Positions 55,014 through 64,000 of a stretch of 64,000 nt of DNA are shown one piece after another. Every line of letters starts with the position of its first letter. Positions within the stretch are counted from its first letter, which is position 1. Below the pieces are notes generated by a model. It worked only from the letters and a program-made list of their open reading frames with translations. It did not search any database and was not told where the DNA came from. The translations under genes were made by a program, and so were the position numbers. The stretch is from positions 62,001-126,000 of the forward strand of contig JAGAKR010000008.1 of the NCBI GenBank assembly GCA_017625535.1, read 5' to 3'. This DNA is from Bacteroidales bacterium (GTDB lineage Bacteria > Bacteroidota > Bacteroidia > Bacteroidales > UBA932).

Positions 55014-56516
55014 ATGGAGAAAACTTTAAAACTCAACCCCAATCTTCTGGTTGCATCTCTTGGAAAACCGGCTGCAATGTTCACAAAAGAGGATATTATA
55101 AGGTATGTGTGCGAAAATGACATCCGTATAGTGAATTTTATGTATCCTGCAGCGGATGGCAGGCTGAAGACTCTGAATTTTGCAATAAACAATCTGGAGT
55201 ATCTGGAGACCATCCTCACCTGCGGTGAACGTGTAGACGGTTCAAGCCTGTTCCCTTTCATTGAGGCCGGAAGCAGCGACCTCTATGTTGTACCCCGTTT
55301 CCGTACGGCATTTGCAGACCCTTTTGCAGAAATACCAACAATATCAATGCTGTGTTCTTTCTTCAACAAGGACGGTGAACAACTTGAAAGTTCTCCTGAA
55401 TACACGCTGCACAAGGCCTGCAAGGCCTTTAAAGAGGTAACAGGAATGGAATTCCATGCAATGGGGGAACTTGAGTATTATGTAATTGCTCCTGATGAAG
55501 GGATGTTCCCGGCAACCGACCAGAAAGGATATCACGAGTCTGCCCCATATTCCAAATTTGCAGCATTCCGTACCCAATGTATGGCATATATCGCCCAGGC
55601 CGGCGGTCAGATAAAATATGGGCACTCAGAGGTTGGCAATTTTACCGTAGACGGTATGGTTTATGAACAGAATGAAATAGAGTTCCTTCCTGTAGCAGCC
55701 GAAGATGCTGCAGACCAACTTATGGTTGCCAAGTGGATTATCCGCAATCTTGCATACCAATATGGATATGATGTAACTTTTGCCCCTAAGATAACTACAG
55801 GCAAAGCTGGAAGCGGACTGCATATACATATGAAAATTGTGAAAGATGGAAAGAACCTAATGCTTGAGAATGGAACACTTTCCCAGACTGCCCGCAAGGC
55901 AATTGCCGGTATGATGGAACTTGCACCTTCAATCACAGCATTCGGCAATACCAATCCTATGTCATATTTCCGTCTTGTACCTCATCAGGAAGCCCCTACA
56001 AATGTATGCTGGGGAGACCGTAACCGTTCTGTACTTGTTCGTGTTCCCCTTGGATGGACTGCAAAATCCGATATGAGCAGTATTGTAAACCCTCTTGAGA
56101 AGGTTTCGCATTATGACACCACTCAAAAACAGACCGTAGAGATGCGCTCACCTGATGGTTCCGCAGACCTGTACCAGCTGATTGCAGGACTTGCAGTTGC
56201 CTGCCGCCACGGTTTTGAGATGGAGAATGCATTGGAACTGGCAGAAAAAACATATGTTAATGTAAATATCCACCAGAAAGAGCATGCAGACAAAGTACAA
56301 GGGCTTGCACAACTTCCCGACAGTTGTAGTGCATCCGCAGATTGTCTGGAAAAACAACGTGCCATATTTGAGAAATACAATGTTTTCTCACCGGCCATGA
56401 TTGACGGAATAATTGCCAGGCTGCGTTCTTATAATGACTCCACCCTCCGCAAGGAAATTGACGGCAACAGCAGTGAAATGCTCAAACTTGTGAAAAAATA
56501 CTTCCACTGCGGTTGA
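55014..56516 (+). CDS. glnA: Glutamine synthetase family protein
   Basis: A 500-residue enzyme joining ammonia to glutamate. N-terminal beta-grasp: IRIVNFMYPAADGRLKTLNF and RVDGSSLFPFIEAGSSDLYVVP. Catalytic domain: GMEFHAMGELEYYVI (metal Glu), FTVDGMVYEQNEIEF, TTGKAGSGLHIHMKI (metal His), NPMSYFRLVPHQEAPTNVCWGDRNRSVLVRVP and VEMRSPDGSADLYQLIAGL. Size matches GSI-like proteins rather than the 730-residue GSIII of Bacteroides. The adenylylation-site region is not clearly conserved. It stands alone with a strong downstream terminator. Confidence 0.88.
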   Translation: MEKTLKLNPNLLVASLGKPAAMFTKEDIIRYVCENDIRIVNFMYPAADGRLKTLNFAINNLEYLETILTCGERVDGSSLFPFIEAGSSDLYVVPRFRTAFADPFAEIPTISMLCSFFNKDGEQLESSPEYTLHKACKAFKEVTGMEFHAMGELEYYVIAPDEGMFPATDQKGYHESAPYSKFAAFRTQCMAYIAQAGGQIKYGHSEVGNFTVDGMVYEQNEIEFLPVAAEDAADQLMVAKWIIRNLAYQYGYDVTFAPKITTGKAGSGLHIHMKIVKDGKNLMLENGTLSQTARKAIAGMMELAPSITAFGNTNPMSYFRLVPHQEAPTNVCWGDRNRSVLVRVPLGWTAKSDMSSIVNPLEKVSHYDTTQKQTVEMRSPDGSADLYQLIAGLAVACRHGFEMENALELAEKTYVNVNIHQKEHADKVQGLAQLPDSCSASADCLEKQRAIFEKYNVFSPAMIDGIIARLRSYNDSTLRKEIDGNSSEMLKLVKKYFHCG

Positions 56517-56538
56517 CAAAATCCGGAAATAAAAAAAA

Positions 56539-56575
56539 TGGCAGAGTGATTTAAAGTCACTCTGCCATTTTTTTT
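56539..56575. terminator. Terminator after glnA
   Basis: TGGCAGAGTGA-TTTAAAG-TCACTCTGCCA, preceded by A8 and followed by T8: a perfect 11-pair stem. Confidence 0.9.
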
Positions 56576-56599
56576 GAATAATTTCGTATATTTACAGAG

Positions 56600-56842
56600 A
56601 TGAAAAAAATTTGGAGGAGCGTTGTTGCCGTATGGCATTTTTACAGGGACGGATTCCGGAAGATGACCTGGGGACGTCCGTTGTGGGGATTGATTATCCT
56701 TAAGGTAATAATCCTGTTTGCAGTTCTGAGACTATTCTTCTTCAAACCTGCAATGGCAGGGATGAGCGATGAGGAAAAGAGCGAACAAGTAGGCAACAGG
56801 CTTGTTGGAAATAACAGCAAAGACACTTTATACATCAAATAA
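56600..56842 (+). CDS. DUF4492 small membrane protein
   Basis: An 80-residue protein with one membrane helix (LWGLIILKVIILFAVLRLFFF) and a soluble charged tail. WHFYRDGFRKMTWGRPLWGLI is the hallmark of Bacteroidetes DUF4492, which regularly precedes cydA; it may be a small accessory subunit of the bd oxidase. It lies 11 bases before cydA. TATATTTA at 56587-56594 is an imperfect -7 element, placing the start site near the ATG. Confidence 0.85.
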   Translation: MKKIWRSVVAVWHFYRDGFRKMTWGRPLWGLIILKVIILFAVLRLFFFKPAMAGMSDEEKSEQVGNRLVGNNSKDTLYIK

Positions 56843-56853
56843 ACTTTAACACT

Positions 56854-58350
56854 ATGGATGCAGTATTTTGGTCTAGGCTCCAGTTTGCCGTAACAGCCGG
56901 CTATCACTGGCTGTTTGTGCCGCTTACATTGGGACTTGCCATGATTATGGCAGTTATGGAGACAATCTATGTAGTAAAGAAAGATGAATTCTGGAAAAGG
57001 ACAGCCCAGTTCTGGATGAAACTCTTTGCAATCAACTTTGCTGTAGGAATTGCTACAGGAATCATTCTGGAATTTGAGTTCGGAACCAACTGGAGCAACT
57101 ACTCCTGGTTTGTAGGTGACATCTTTGGCGCTCCTCTTGCCATTGAGGGCATTCTGGCCTTCTTTATGGAGGCAACATTCTTTGCAGTGATGTTCTTCGG
57201 TTGGGAGAAGGTGAGCAAACGCTTCCACCTGATATCAACCTGGCTTACCGGAATAGGTGCATCAATTTCTGCATACTGGATACTTGTGGCAAATGCCTGG
57301 ATGCAGCATCCGGTTGGAACCACTTTCAATCCAGACACCGTACGCAACGAGATGGCCTCTGTTGATGCTTTCTTTGAGGTTATCACCAACCCTGTTGCAG
57401 TAAGCAAATTCTTCCATTCGGTTACAAGCGGATGGGTTACAGGAGGTGTGTTTGTAGTTGGAATAAGCTGCTGGTACCTGCTGAGGAAAAGGGAGCAGAA
57501 GTTTGCCCTGGCAAGTATCCTTGTAGGCGGACTTGTGGGGCTGCTGGGTACTGGTGCCGTAATGTTGTCGGGAGACTCGTCGGGAATACATGCTGCAAAA
57601 TACCAGCCTATGAAGCTGGCTGCCGCTGAGGGGCTTGAAAATGGAGGGCCGAAGGCTGCATTCAGCATTGTACCGGGTATTGAGATTCCTGGGATGCTTT
57701 CAATCCTTGCAACACACGATATTGACGGGGTTGTTCCGGGTATAAATGACATTATTGAGGGTTATACAGACAATGAGGGGAATGAGATTCCGTCTGTAGC
57801 ACAAAAAATGGAGATGGGCAAGACTGCCCTGGCCGCTCTGGCACAGTACAGGGAGACAAAGGATACAGATTCACAGGCTGCTGCCCAGGCCCTTGCAGTG
57901 CTTGAAGAGAACATGCAGTATATGGGATACGGCTACCTTGAGAAACCTGAGGATGTGGTTCCTCCTGTAGGCCTGGTATACTGGGCATTCCGTGCTATGG
58001 TAGGGCTGGGTTCTTTCCTTGCTTTGGTTATGTTGCTTGCCGTATGGTTTGCATATAAGGAGAAACTTCCAAAAATGGAGTGGCTGCTGTGGACTGCACT
58101 GCTTTCAATTCCATTGGTTTACCTGTGCGGGCAGGCCGGATGGATTGTGGCTGAGGTTGGACGCCAGCCTTGGACAATACAGGGGCTGCTGCCTGTAGGA
58201 GTTGCCATTTCAGACGTTAGTGTTGCTGCAGTAAAAACAACTTTCTTTGTATTTGTTGCAGTCTTTGCACTGTTCCTTGCAATTGAGATAAGGATTATGG
58301 TTGGTGCAATAAAGAAAGGGCCGGAGATTGATGAGATAAAGAATGTTTAA
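56854..58350 (+). CDS. cydA: Cytochrome bd quinol oxidase subunit I
   Basis: A 498-residue, nine-helix heme subunit that oxidises quinol and reduces oxygen at low tension. Heme ligand His18 is in FAVTAGYHWLFVPLT, a second His near residue 188 in SKFFHSVTSGWVTGG, and the conserved GRQPW is in VAEVGRQPWTIQGLLP. The periplasmic Q-loop between about 255 and 360 is of moderate length. It forms an operon with the DUF4492 gene and cydB. It provides nanaerobic respiration in an otherwise fermentative gut-type bacterium. Confidence 0.96.
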   Translation: MDAVFWSRLQFAVTAGYHWLFVPLTLGLAMIMAVMETIYVVKKDEFWKRTAQFWMKLFAINFAVGIATGIILEFEFGTNWSNYSWFVGDIFGAPLAIEGILAFFMEATFFAVMFFGWEKVSKRFHLISTWLTGIGASISAYWILVANAWMQHPVGTTFNPDTVRNEMASVDAFFEVITNPVAVSKFFHSVTSGWVTGGVFVVGISCWYLLRKREQKFALASILVGGLVGLLGTGAVMLSGDSSGIHAAKYQPMKLAAAEGLENGGPKAAFSIVPGIEIPGMLSILATHDIDGVVPGINDIIEGYTDNEGNEIPSVAQKMEMGKTALAALAQYRETKDTDSQAAAQALAVLEENMQYMGYGYLEKPEDVVPPVGLVYWAFRAMVGLGSFLALVMLLAVWFAYKEKLPKMEWLLWTALLSIPLVYLCGQAGWIVAEVGRQPWTIQGLLPVGVAISDVSVAAVKTTFFVFVAVFALFLAIEIRIMVGAIKKGPEIDEIKNV

Positions 58351-58367
58351 CCTAAAAAACCATTATT

Positions 58368-59507
58368 ATGTCATATACATTTCTACAGAATTATTGGTGG
58401 TGCCTTATAGCCCTTCTGGGCGGATTGCTGGTATTCCTGATGTTTGTACAGGGTGCCAACCTGCACCTGGTCAACAGATCGTTGTCTGATTTGCAGAAAC
58501 GTATGGTGGTGAACTCTACCGGACGCAAATGGGAACTTGCATTTACCACTCTGGTTACTTTTGGAGGTGCATTCTTTGCATCGTTCCCACTTTTCTACAG
58601 TACCAGTTTCGGCGGTGCGTATTGGGTTTGGATGCTTCTGCTTATAACGTTTGTATTTCAGGCCGTTTCATACGAATTCCTGCACAAGAAGGAGAACCTG
58701 CTTGGTGTAAAGGGATTCCGTACAGCCCTTGTGGCAAACGGATTCCTGGCACCCCTTATTGTGGGTACAGCAGTAGGCACATTCTTTACAGGGTCTGATT
58801 TTACAGTTAACAAGACTGCCATTATGGATATGGCCGCCCCTGTAATAAGCACCTGGGGCAGCAGCTGGAGAGGACTTGAAGCCCTTGCCCAGCCTCACGC
58901 AGTGCTCCTCGGACTTACATTGGTTGGACTCACTACCATTCTGGGAGCACAATATCTGATCAACAATATAGAGGATGCAGACCTTGAGAATAAAATGCGC
59001 AAAACAATAAAGATTGCCGCAGTACCGTTCCTTGTATGCTTCCTTGCGTGGGCAGGAATCCTGCTTTGCAGGGAGGGTTTTGCAGTTGATGCAGCAGGTA
59101 CAGTTTCTATGGAGAAATTCAAATATCTGCATAACCTGCTTCAGATGCCTGTTGTTCTGGGAATGCTGCTTGTTGGTGTTGTGCTGGTGCTTGCAAGCAT
59201 CTGGACAGGTGGTTTCACTTCAAGCCGCAAAGCAATCTGGGCCGGCGGTGCGGGAACTGTGCTTGTAGTTATGAGCGTATTCTTCCTTGCCGGATTCAAT
59301 GGAACCGCGTATTACCCTTCATACGCAGACCTGCAGAGTTCACTCACTCTGGCAAACAGTTCTTCAAGCCAGTTTACCCTGCTTGTGATGTCTTGCGTAT
59401 CTTTGCTTATACCATTTGTGCTGGCATATATAGTTTATGCCTGGAGGCAGATGGATAAGAAGATGATTACAGAGGCGGAGATGAAGGACAGCCAGATAAA
59501 ATATTGA
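58368..59507 (+). CDS. cydB: Cytochrome bd quinol oxidase subunit II
   Basis: A 379-residue, multi-helix partner of CydA. Features: LQNYWWCLIALLGGLLVFLMFVQGAN at the start, MVVNSTGRKWELAFTTLVTFGGAFFASFPLFYSTSFGG and the C-terminal LVMSCVSLLIPFVLAYIVYAWRQMDKK. It begins 17 bases after cydA. A hairpin follows its stop. Confidence 0.95.
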   Translation: MSYTFLQNYWWCLIALLGGLLVFLMFVQGANLHLVNRSLSDLQKRMVVNSTGRKWELAFTTLVTFGGAFFASFPLFYSTSFGGAYWVWMLLLITFVFQAVSYEFLHKKENLLGVKGFRTALVANGFLAPLIVGTAVGTFFTGSDFTVNKTAIMDMAAPVISTWGSSWRGLEALAQPHAVLLGLTLVGLTTILGAQYLINNIEDADLENKMRKTIKIAAVPFLVCFLAWAGILLCREGFAVDAAGTVSMEKFKYLHNLLQMPVVLGMLLVGVVLVLASIWTGGFTSSRKAIWAGGAGTVLVVMSVFFLAGFNGTAYYPSYADLQSSLTLANSSSSQFTLLVMSCVSLLIPFVLAYIVYAWRQMDKKMITEAEMKDSQIKY

Positions 59508-59550
59508 TTTTTTAAGGCCGGCCGGGAGCCGCACCCTGCGTGAGCAGTTA

Positions 59551-59593
59551 AAAAAGAAGTACAGGTTATTGCAGCCTGTACTTCTTTATTTTT
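59551..59593. terminator. Shared terminator of cydB and the LysR gene
   Basis: AAAAAA, GAAGTACAGG-TTATTGCAG-CCTGTACTTC, TTTATTTTT. It works on both strands, and its left arm lies just outside the LysR stop at 59566 while the loop and right arm are inside that gene. Confidence 0.8.
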
Positions 59594-60117
59594 ATCATGC
59601 TCAAAGCAACGAAAGCCTCGGCCTGCGGAGCAAGTCCGCTCTCCGGAATTATCTTAAGTCCATATTCACTTTCCGGTGAATCCATAATGGCAAGATGGAG
59701 GCATCCGTTTTCAACAGCCTGTCCAATATCCTGGGCTGCGGCCATTACAAAAGAGAGTTTTACATTTGGAAAACGCTCCGCAAACTCCTGCACCACCGCA
59801 TCAAAAAGCTTCTTTGCAGCAATGCCGTCTGCACCTATCTTAAGTTCACCTGAAACCGCAGTTTTGAAGAGATCCATCTCACATTTGAGAATCTCATACT
59901 GCTCAATTATCTTTTCTGCATACTCCCTGAAAAGAATACCCTCCGGAGTAAGTGCTATGCGCCCCCCTTGTCTGTTGAAAAGCTGCACCTTATAATTGTT
60001 TTCCAGTTCCTGTACGTGTTTGGTTATTGCAGGCTGGGATATAAGAAGTTCTTTTGATGCCTTTGTAAAACTCAAGTTGGCGGCAACCGCAAGAAAGACC
60101 CTTAGTCTGAAATCCAT
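59566..60117 (-). CDS. LysR-family regulator, shortened effector domain
   Basis: A 183-residue protein where about 290-300 is usual. The N-terminal winged helix is complete (FLAVAANLSFTKASKELLIS, QPAITKHVQELENNYKVQLF, LTPEGILFREYA), followed by the start of the effector domain (GELKIGADGIAAKKLFDAVV, FPNVKLSFVMAAAQDIGQAV, HLAIMDSPES). It then jumps to SGLAPQAEAFVALSMIKIKK, which looks like the normal C-terminal end of LysR proteins, so about 110 residues in the middle seem to be deleted in frame. The DNA-binding part could act as a ligand-blind regulator. Its position suggests control of glsA. Confidence 0.72.
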   Translation of the reverse strand: MDFRLRVFLAVAANLSFTKASKELLISQPAITKHVQELENNYKVQLFNRQGGRIALTPEGILFREYAEKIIEQYEILKCEMDLFKTAVSGELKIGADGIAAKKLFDAVVQEFAERFPNVKLSFVMAAAQDIGQAVENGCLHLAIMDSPESEYGLKIIPESGLAPQAEAFVALSMIKIKKYRLQ

Positions 60118-60130
60118 ATATATAATTTAT

Positions 60131-61051
60131 TTAGAAAACACTTATTCCCAACTCTGTTGTAAAATCTGCCAGAGTTGCTATACCCCTGGTTGAATTGCCA
60201 TATCTGTTAAGTTCCGGACTCCATACCGCAATGGAGAGTCTGCCCGGAATTACAGCTACAATTCCCCCTCCCACTCCGCTCTTTCCCGGCATTCCTACCT
60301 TATAGGCAAAATCACCGCTCTCATCATACAGTCCGCAAGTGAGCATAAGTGCATTTATACGCTTGGTATCTCTGGTGCTTACAACCCTCTCTCCATTCAA
60401 CGGATTAATGCCGCCATTGGCAAGAAAGAGAAAAGACTGGGCCAGTTGTGCTGTATTCATCTCAATGCTGCAGTGGTTGCAATAGGTTCTGAACACGTGG
60501 CTCACCTTTCCGTTAAAGTTTCCGAAACTCTTCATAAGATGTGCCAGAGCCTTGTTCCTCTCCCCTGTGGCATATTCACTATCTGCAACCTCCTTATTGA
60601 AATCTATGTCTGCAGAACCTGCAAGTTCCCTTACATACAGCAACAGCCTTTCATTAAGATTGGGCACCTTTTCAAGCAATTTGTCTGTAATTACCAGAGC
60701 ACCCGCATTAATGAACGGATTGCGCGGAATCCCCTTTTCATACTCAAGCTGAACAAGAGAATTGAAAGGGCTTCCCGACGGCTCTTTACCTACACTCTGC
60801 CACAATTCCTCCCCGACCAATGGTGCAAGCAAAGAAAAAGTAAGAACCTTTGATATGCTTTGAATGGAGAATTTCTCTGTATAGTCTCCAATATTAAACT
60901 TCTCTCCCTCTACAGTACAGACTGAAATTGCATATTTATGTGGAGAAACCTTTGCAAGGGGCGGGATATAGTCTGCCACCTTGCCGGCTCCCTCCATAGG
61001 GAGATAATTTTCATAAATTGTTTTTATAATATTTTCCACTGCATTTGCCAT
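60131..61051 (-). CDS. glsA: Glutaminase
   Basis: A 306-residue serine-dependent glutaminase converting glutamine to glutamate and ammonia. The catalytic S-x-x-K is in EKFSIQSISKVLTFSLL; other marks are GKEPSGSPFNS, PRNPFINAGALVITD, FRTYCNHCSIEMN and the C-terminal GMPGKSGVGGGIVAV. I start at the ATG at 61051 (MANAVENIIKTIYEN); the upstream open frame to 61441 is antisense to the XRE gene and unlike the family. Together with acid-stress glutaminases of gut bacteria, a role in ammonia release is plausible. Promoter at 61082-61114. Confidence 0.93.
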   Translation of the reverse strand: MANAVENIIKTIYENYLPMEGAGKVADYIPPLAKVSPHKYAISVCTVEGEKFNIGDYTEKFSIQSISKVLTFSLLAPLVGEELWQSVGKEPSGSPFNSLVQLEYEKGIPRNPFINAGALVITDKLLEKVPNLNERLLLYVRELAGSADIDFNKEVADSEYATGERNKALAHLMKSFGNFNGKVSHVFRTYCNHCSIEMNTAQLAQSFLFLANGGINPLNGERVVSTRDTKRINALMLTCGLYDESGDFAYKVGMPGKSGVGGGIVAVIPGRLSIAVWSPELNRYGNSTRGIATLADFTTELGISVF

Positions 61052-61081
61052 TTTTTTTAACTTTAATTCCAAATGGCGTTT

Positions 61082-61114
61082 CAAATTTAAATAAAATTTC
61101 AAAATCTGCGCAAA
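61082..61114 (-). promoter_or_regulatory. Promoter of glsA
   Basis: Minus strand TTTG (61114-61111), 21 bases, TAAATTTG (61089-61082). The leader is about 25 bases. Confidence 0.72.
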
Positions 61115-61244
61115 TAATGTATTTAAATGCAGACAGTTGGGGCAAAAAAAATTATAACACCCTATACTATTTTTTTTTACATTTGCCTTGCTGTGGTACT
61201 TTACGCCGGCATACAAATAACTGAATACTACTAAAAATAACAAA

Positions 61245-61817
61245 ATGGAAGAGAAGAAAACAGCCATCGGCTCCAAAATAAGAGGCATAAGAGAGCAGAA
61301 AAACATTGCATTGGAGGATATGGCAAAAATGAGCGGTCTGAATGAGCAATACCTTGGTGCAATTGAGGCGGACCAGCAGGTTCCGTCAATTGGAGAACTT
61401 ATTAAAATTGTGCGTGTACTGGGTGTAAGGGTTGGTACCATCCTGGATGACTTCTCAAATGAAGGGCCTGTAGTATCACGCGCAAAAGAGCGCGAGGAAA
61501 ATCCTGTTATGAGGGGAAAAGTTGGGACCTGCAGCCCGATGAGTTATTTCAGTCTGTCGAGCAAGAAACAGGACAGACATATGGAGACATATATTGTTGA
61601 CCTTCATTATACAGAAGGACATAAGGAACTCTCATCGCACGAGGGTGAGGAGTTCATGTATGTATTGGAAGGTGAAGTGGAAGTAAGGTACGGGAAAGAG
61701 GTCTACATTCTATATCCTGGTGACACAATCCACTATGATTCAATAGTACCTCACCTTGTATTGCCTCGCAGTACTGAGGGGGCAAAGACATTGGCAGTGA
61801 TTTATATACCCGTTTAA
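61245..61817 (+). CDS. XRE-family regulator with cupin sensor domain
   Basis: A 190-residue regulator. The N-terminal helix-turn-helix (KIRGIREQKNIALEDMAKMS, LNEQYLGAIEADQQVPSIGE) is joined to a C-terminal cupin barrel (YTEGHKELSSHEGEEFMYVLEGEVEVRYGKEVY, YPGDTIHYDSIVPHLV). It begins nine bases upstream of the acyl-CoA synthetase gene (61827), so it probably senses the ligase's substrate or product and controls the pair. TACATTTG at 61178-61185 is a -7 element, giving a leader of about 55 bases. Confidence 0.88.
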   Translation: MEEKKTAIGSKIRGIREQKNIALEDMAKMSGLNEQYLGAIEADQQVPSIGELIKIVRVLGVRVGTILDDFSNEGPVVSRAKEREENPVMRGKVGTCSPMSYFSLSSKKQDRHMETYIVDLHYTEGHKELSSHEGEEFMYVLEGEVEVRYGKEVYILYPGDTIHYDSIVPHLVLPRSTEGAKTLAVIYIPV

Positions 61818-61826
61818 AGTGCAGTT

Positions 61827-63488
61827 ATGGAGACTTTACCATTGTTTGAAAGGACCATTGGAGAGTGGATTGAAAAATGGGCTGCTGAGACTCCCGATAA
61901 AGAGGCCATAGTATATTCCGACAGGAACCTGAGGTTCACTTATGCACAACTGAACGAAAGGGTTGACAATCTGGCCAAAGGTTTTATGGAGATTGGTGTA
62001 AAGAAGGGTTCCAATGTGGGAATCTGGGCAACCAATGTCCCGGACTGGCTTACAGTTCTGTATGCCTGCGCCAAACTTGGTGCGGTAGCAGTTACCGTAA
62101 ATACAAACTACAAGCAGTCTGAACTGGAGTATGTATGCCAGAACTCGGATATGCACACCTTGTGCATCATAGACCGCGACCGCACAAGTGATTTTGTGGG
62201 GATGGTATACACTATGCTCCCAGAACTTAAGACCTGCCAGAGGGGACACCTTAAGAGTGAAAGGTTCCCTGTAATGAAGAATGTTGTGTTCATAGGTCAG
62301 GAGAAATACAGGGGAATGTACAATATTCCCGAACTGCTGCTCCTTGGAAAGAACAGTTTGAGGGAGGAGGAATACGTAGGGATAAAGAAGAGTGTGAGTT
62401 GCCACGATGTAGTGAACATGCAGTATACAAGCGGTACTACAGGGTTCCCAAAAGGTGTTATGCTCTCACACCATAACATTACCAACAACGGGTTCCTTAC
62501 CGGTGAGCATATGAAGTTCACTGCTGATGACAAACTCTGCGTATGTGTGCCACTGTTCCACTGCTTTGGAGTGGTGCTGGCCACAATGAATGTGATCACC
62601 CACGGCTGCACAGAGGTTATGGTAGAGAAGTTTGATCCGCTTGTAACCCTGGCATCAATTCATAAGGAGAGGTGCACATCTGTTTATGGTGTCCCTACAA
62701 TGTTCATTGCAGAGTTGAACCACCCTATGTTTGATATGTTCGACCTCTCTTCTTTGAGGGTTGGAATTATGGCAGGTGCATTGTGCCCTATTGAACTTAT
62801 GAGGCAGGTGGAGGAGAAAATGTATATGAAGGTTACCAGTGTGTACGGACTTACAGAGGCTTCTCCAGGTATGACCCATACCCGTGTTGAGCAGAGTTTT
62901 GAGGAGAGGTGCACCACTGTGGGATATGAATTTGAGCATACAGAGGTGGCTGTACTGGATCCTGAAACTGGCGAAGAGTGTCCTGTTGGTGTTCAGGGCG
63001 AGTTGTGCAACCGCGGCTACAACACAATGAAAGGATACTACAAGAACCCGCAGGCTACAGCAGAGACAATTGATGCCAACGGCTGGTTGCATTCGGGTGA
63101 TTTGGGAATAAAGGATGAGAACGGCAACTACAGGATTACGGGACGTATAAAGGATATGATAATCCGTGGAGGCGAGAACATATATCCGCGTGAGATAGAG
63201 GAGTTCCTGTATAAGTTCCCCGGCATTAAGGATGTGCAGGTGGCAGGTATCCCATCAAAGAAATACGGCGAGGAAGTTGGTGCATTCATAATTCCTCAGG
63301 AGGATGCAGACCTTCACGAGAGCGACATAAAGGAGTTCTGCAAAGGTAAGATAGCCCATTACAAGATTCCTAAATACGTATTGTTTGTAGAAGGCTTCCC
63401 GCTCACCGGCAGCGGCAAGATACAGAAGTTCAAACTCAAGGATGTTGGACTGGAGATGCTCAAAGCCCAGGGGGTAGAGGTAATATAA
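61827..63488 (+). CDS. AMP-dependent acyl-CoA synthetase
   Basis: A 553-residue ligase that activates a carboxylic acid through an acyl-adenylate. The P-loop-like [16 protein letters not shown] is near residue 205; then [31 protein letters not shown], the hinge [22 protein letters not shown] and [19 protein letters not shown], and the catalytic lysine in [14 protein letters not shown]. It matches medium/long-chain fatty acid ligases of the FadD/AcsF type; exact chain length is unknown. No signal or membrane segment. Confidence 0.92.
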   Translation: METLPLFERTIGEWIEKWAAETPDKEAIVYSDRNLRFTYAQLNERVDNLAKGFMEIGVKKGSNVGIWATNVPDWLTVLYACAKLGAVAVTVNTNYKQSELEYVCQNSDMHTLCIIDRDRTSDFVGMVYTMLPELKTCQRGHLKSERFPVMKNVVFIGQEKYRGMYNIPELLLLGKNSLREEEYVGIKKSVSCHDVVNMQYTSGTTGFPKGVMLSHHNITNNGFLTGEHMKFTADDKLCVCVPLFHCFGVVLATMNVITHGCTEVMVEKFDPLVTLASIHKERCTSVYGVPTMFIAELNHPMFDMFDLSSLRVGIMAGALCPIELMRQVEEKMYMKVTSVYGLTEASPGMTHTRVEQSFEERCTTVGYEFEHTEVAVLDPETGEECPVGVQGELCNRGYNTMKGYYKNPQATAETIDANGWLHSGDLGIKDENGNYRITGRIKDMIIRGGENIYPREIEEFLYKFPGIKDVQVAGIPSKKYGEEVGAFIIPQEDADLHESDIKEFCKGKIAHYKIPKYVLFVEGFPLTGSGKIQKFKLKDVGLEMLKAQGVEVI

Positions 63489-63493
63489 TTTGA

Positions 63494-63520
63494 AGCGCAC
63501 CGCTCCGGTGCGCTTTTTTT
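63494..63520 (+). terminator. Terminator of the XRE-ligase operon
   Basis: AGCGCACCG-CTC-CGGTGCGCT followed by TTTTTT, with nine perfect pairs. Confidence 0.88.
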
Positions 63521-63703
63521 ATGCAGGGCAGGTAAGATTGTCCTTGCAACAGGCCGGAAACCGGGACATTTTTCGGGGCAACCGTCCTCTTCTATTCTGC
63601 TGATTATCTTCATATTGCCGGCGCAACTGGGGGCAACCGCCCTGGGGCCTAATAAATTTGCCGTTTATTTGGGTAAATTTGTATGCAGTGGAATTTTTAT
63701 CTG

Positions 63704-64000
63704 ATGGAACAGGCCGTAAACAATGCAATGGATTCTTTGGGCACCCTTATGGTATACCGGTATGAACTGGATGCCGTGGTGGTGAAACTGGAGAGCGCCC
63801 AGAGGAGCAACACAATTCTGGCAATTGTGCTGCTGGGCACTGTTGTGGTATGTGCTGCGGCTGCAGTATATTTCCTCAGGCGCTACAGGGAGAAGATGCG
63901 CAGCGGAAAACTCTCCAACAGGCTGCTGCATCAGCAGGCTGCCGCAATGCCAATCTTCACCGACAGGGTAAACAAACTGAGTGCTAAAGGGATAAAGTTG
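63704..64000 (+). CDS. Unknown single-pass membrane protein (5' part only)
   Basis: Ninety-nine codons run off the right edge without a stop. The start MEQAVNNAMDSLGTLMVYRY leads to one hydrophobic helix (ILAIVLLGTVVVCAAAAVYF, about residues 38-57), a basic FLRRYREKMRSGK stop-transfer region and a cytoplasmic segment MPIFTDRVNKLSAKGIKL. The first in-frame ATG at 63683 is only one base after the -7 element TAAATTTG (63674-63681), so 63704 is the likelier start. The layout suggests a membrane-bound signalling protein, but I do not recognise the family. Confidence 0.5.
   Translation, partial: MEQAVNNAMDSLGTLMVYRYELDAVVVKLESAQRSNTILAIVLLGTVVVCAAAAVYFLRRYREKMRSGKLSNRLLHQQAAAMPIFTDRVNKLSAKGIKL

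Noticed and set aside
61052-61441. Long N-terminal extension of glutaminase
   Set aside because: It is antisense to the XRE-cupin gene, crosses the glsA promoter and is unlike glutaminases, which start as at 61051.

Overview
The window reads as chromosomal DNA of a Bacteroidales bacterium. The signs are Bacteroidetes-type promoters (TTTG, 19-21 bases, TAnnTTTG; several exact examples), few Shine-Dalgarno sites, a TonB-dependent receptor, Bacteroidetes-only families (DUF4491, DUF4492, DUF4293, DUF3822-like), a cydAB operon preceded by a DUF4492 gene, and galactose/beta-galactoside genes with lipoprotein signals. I cannot name the genus. I saw no phage, insertion sequence, CRISPR array or rRNA operon.

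Layout. 0-1.7 kb: the 5' end of an FtsX/LolC-type permease, a HigB/HigA toxin-antitoxin pair with an operator-promoter, a degenerate 51-bp tandem repeat, a GC-rich direct repeat and tRNA-Gly(CCC). 1.8-12.0 kb (+): an AraC regulator with a His/Pro-rich insert, a TonB-dependent receptor, DUF4491, a complete RND efflux system (adaptor, HAE1-type pump, TolC-like channel) and a beta-propeller lactonase. 12.0-20.1 kb: housekeeping genes, mostly on the minus strand (DUF2233 glycosidase, nucleoside phosphorylase, DUF4293, a large TPR protein, enolase, an M28-like protein lacking its glutamate pair), then mtgA on the plus strand. 20.1-29.2 kb (-): an M13 peptidase and a tight uvrB-rel-uvrA operon whose Rel has lost the hydrolase ED residues. 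29.5-40.7 kb (-): an amidase and a galactose/beta-galactoside operon (GH2, galK, galM lipoprotein, large GH2, GH3) in which the GH3 gene is split by one in-frame TAA.

40.8-53.2 kb: SIMPL protein, prfA, a BioG-like protein without its nucleophile serine, a GNAT-like protein, an overlapping DUF62-mazG-tcdA operon, an acetyl-CoA hydrolase/transferase family gene, FKBP and DHH phosphoesterase genes, a pseudopilin-like protein, a DUF3822-like protein and rsmD. 53.2-64 kb: two identical tRNA-Asp genes, a serine-hydrolase lipoprotein, a glutamine synthetase, DUF4492-cydA-cydB, a LysR regulator that looks internally deleted, glutaminase, an XRE-cupin regulator with an acyl-CoA synthetase, and the start of an unknown membrane protein.

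The strongest signal not explained by genes is the octamer TGTCGGGA/TCCCGACA. I found it 27 times by eye across the window, on both strands, in different reading frames and at least once outside a gene. About two would be expected by chance. It behaves like a Chi-type or other genome-wide DNA signal.
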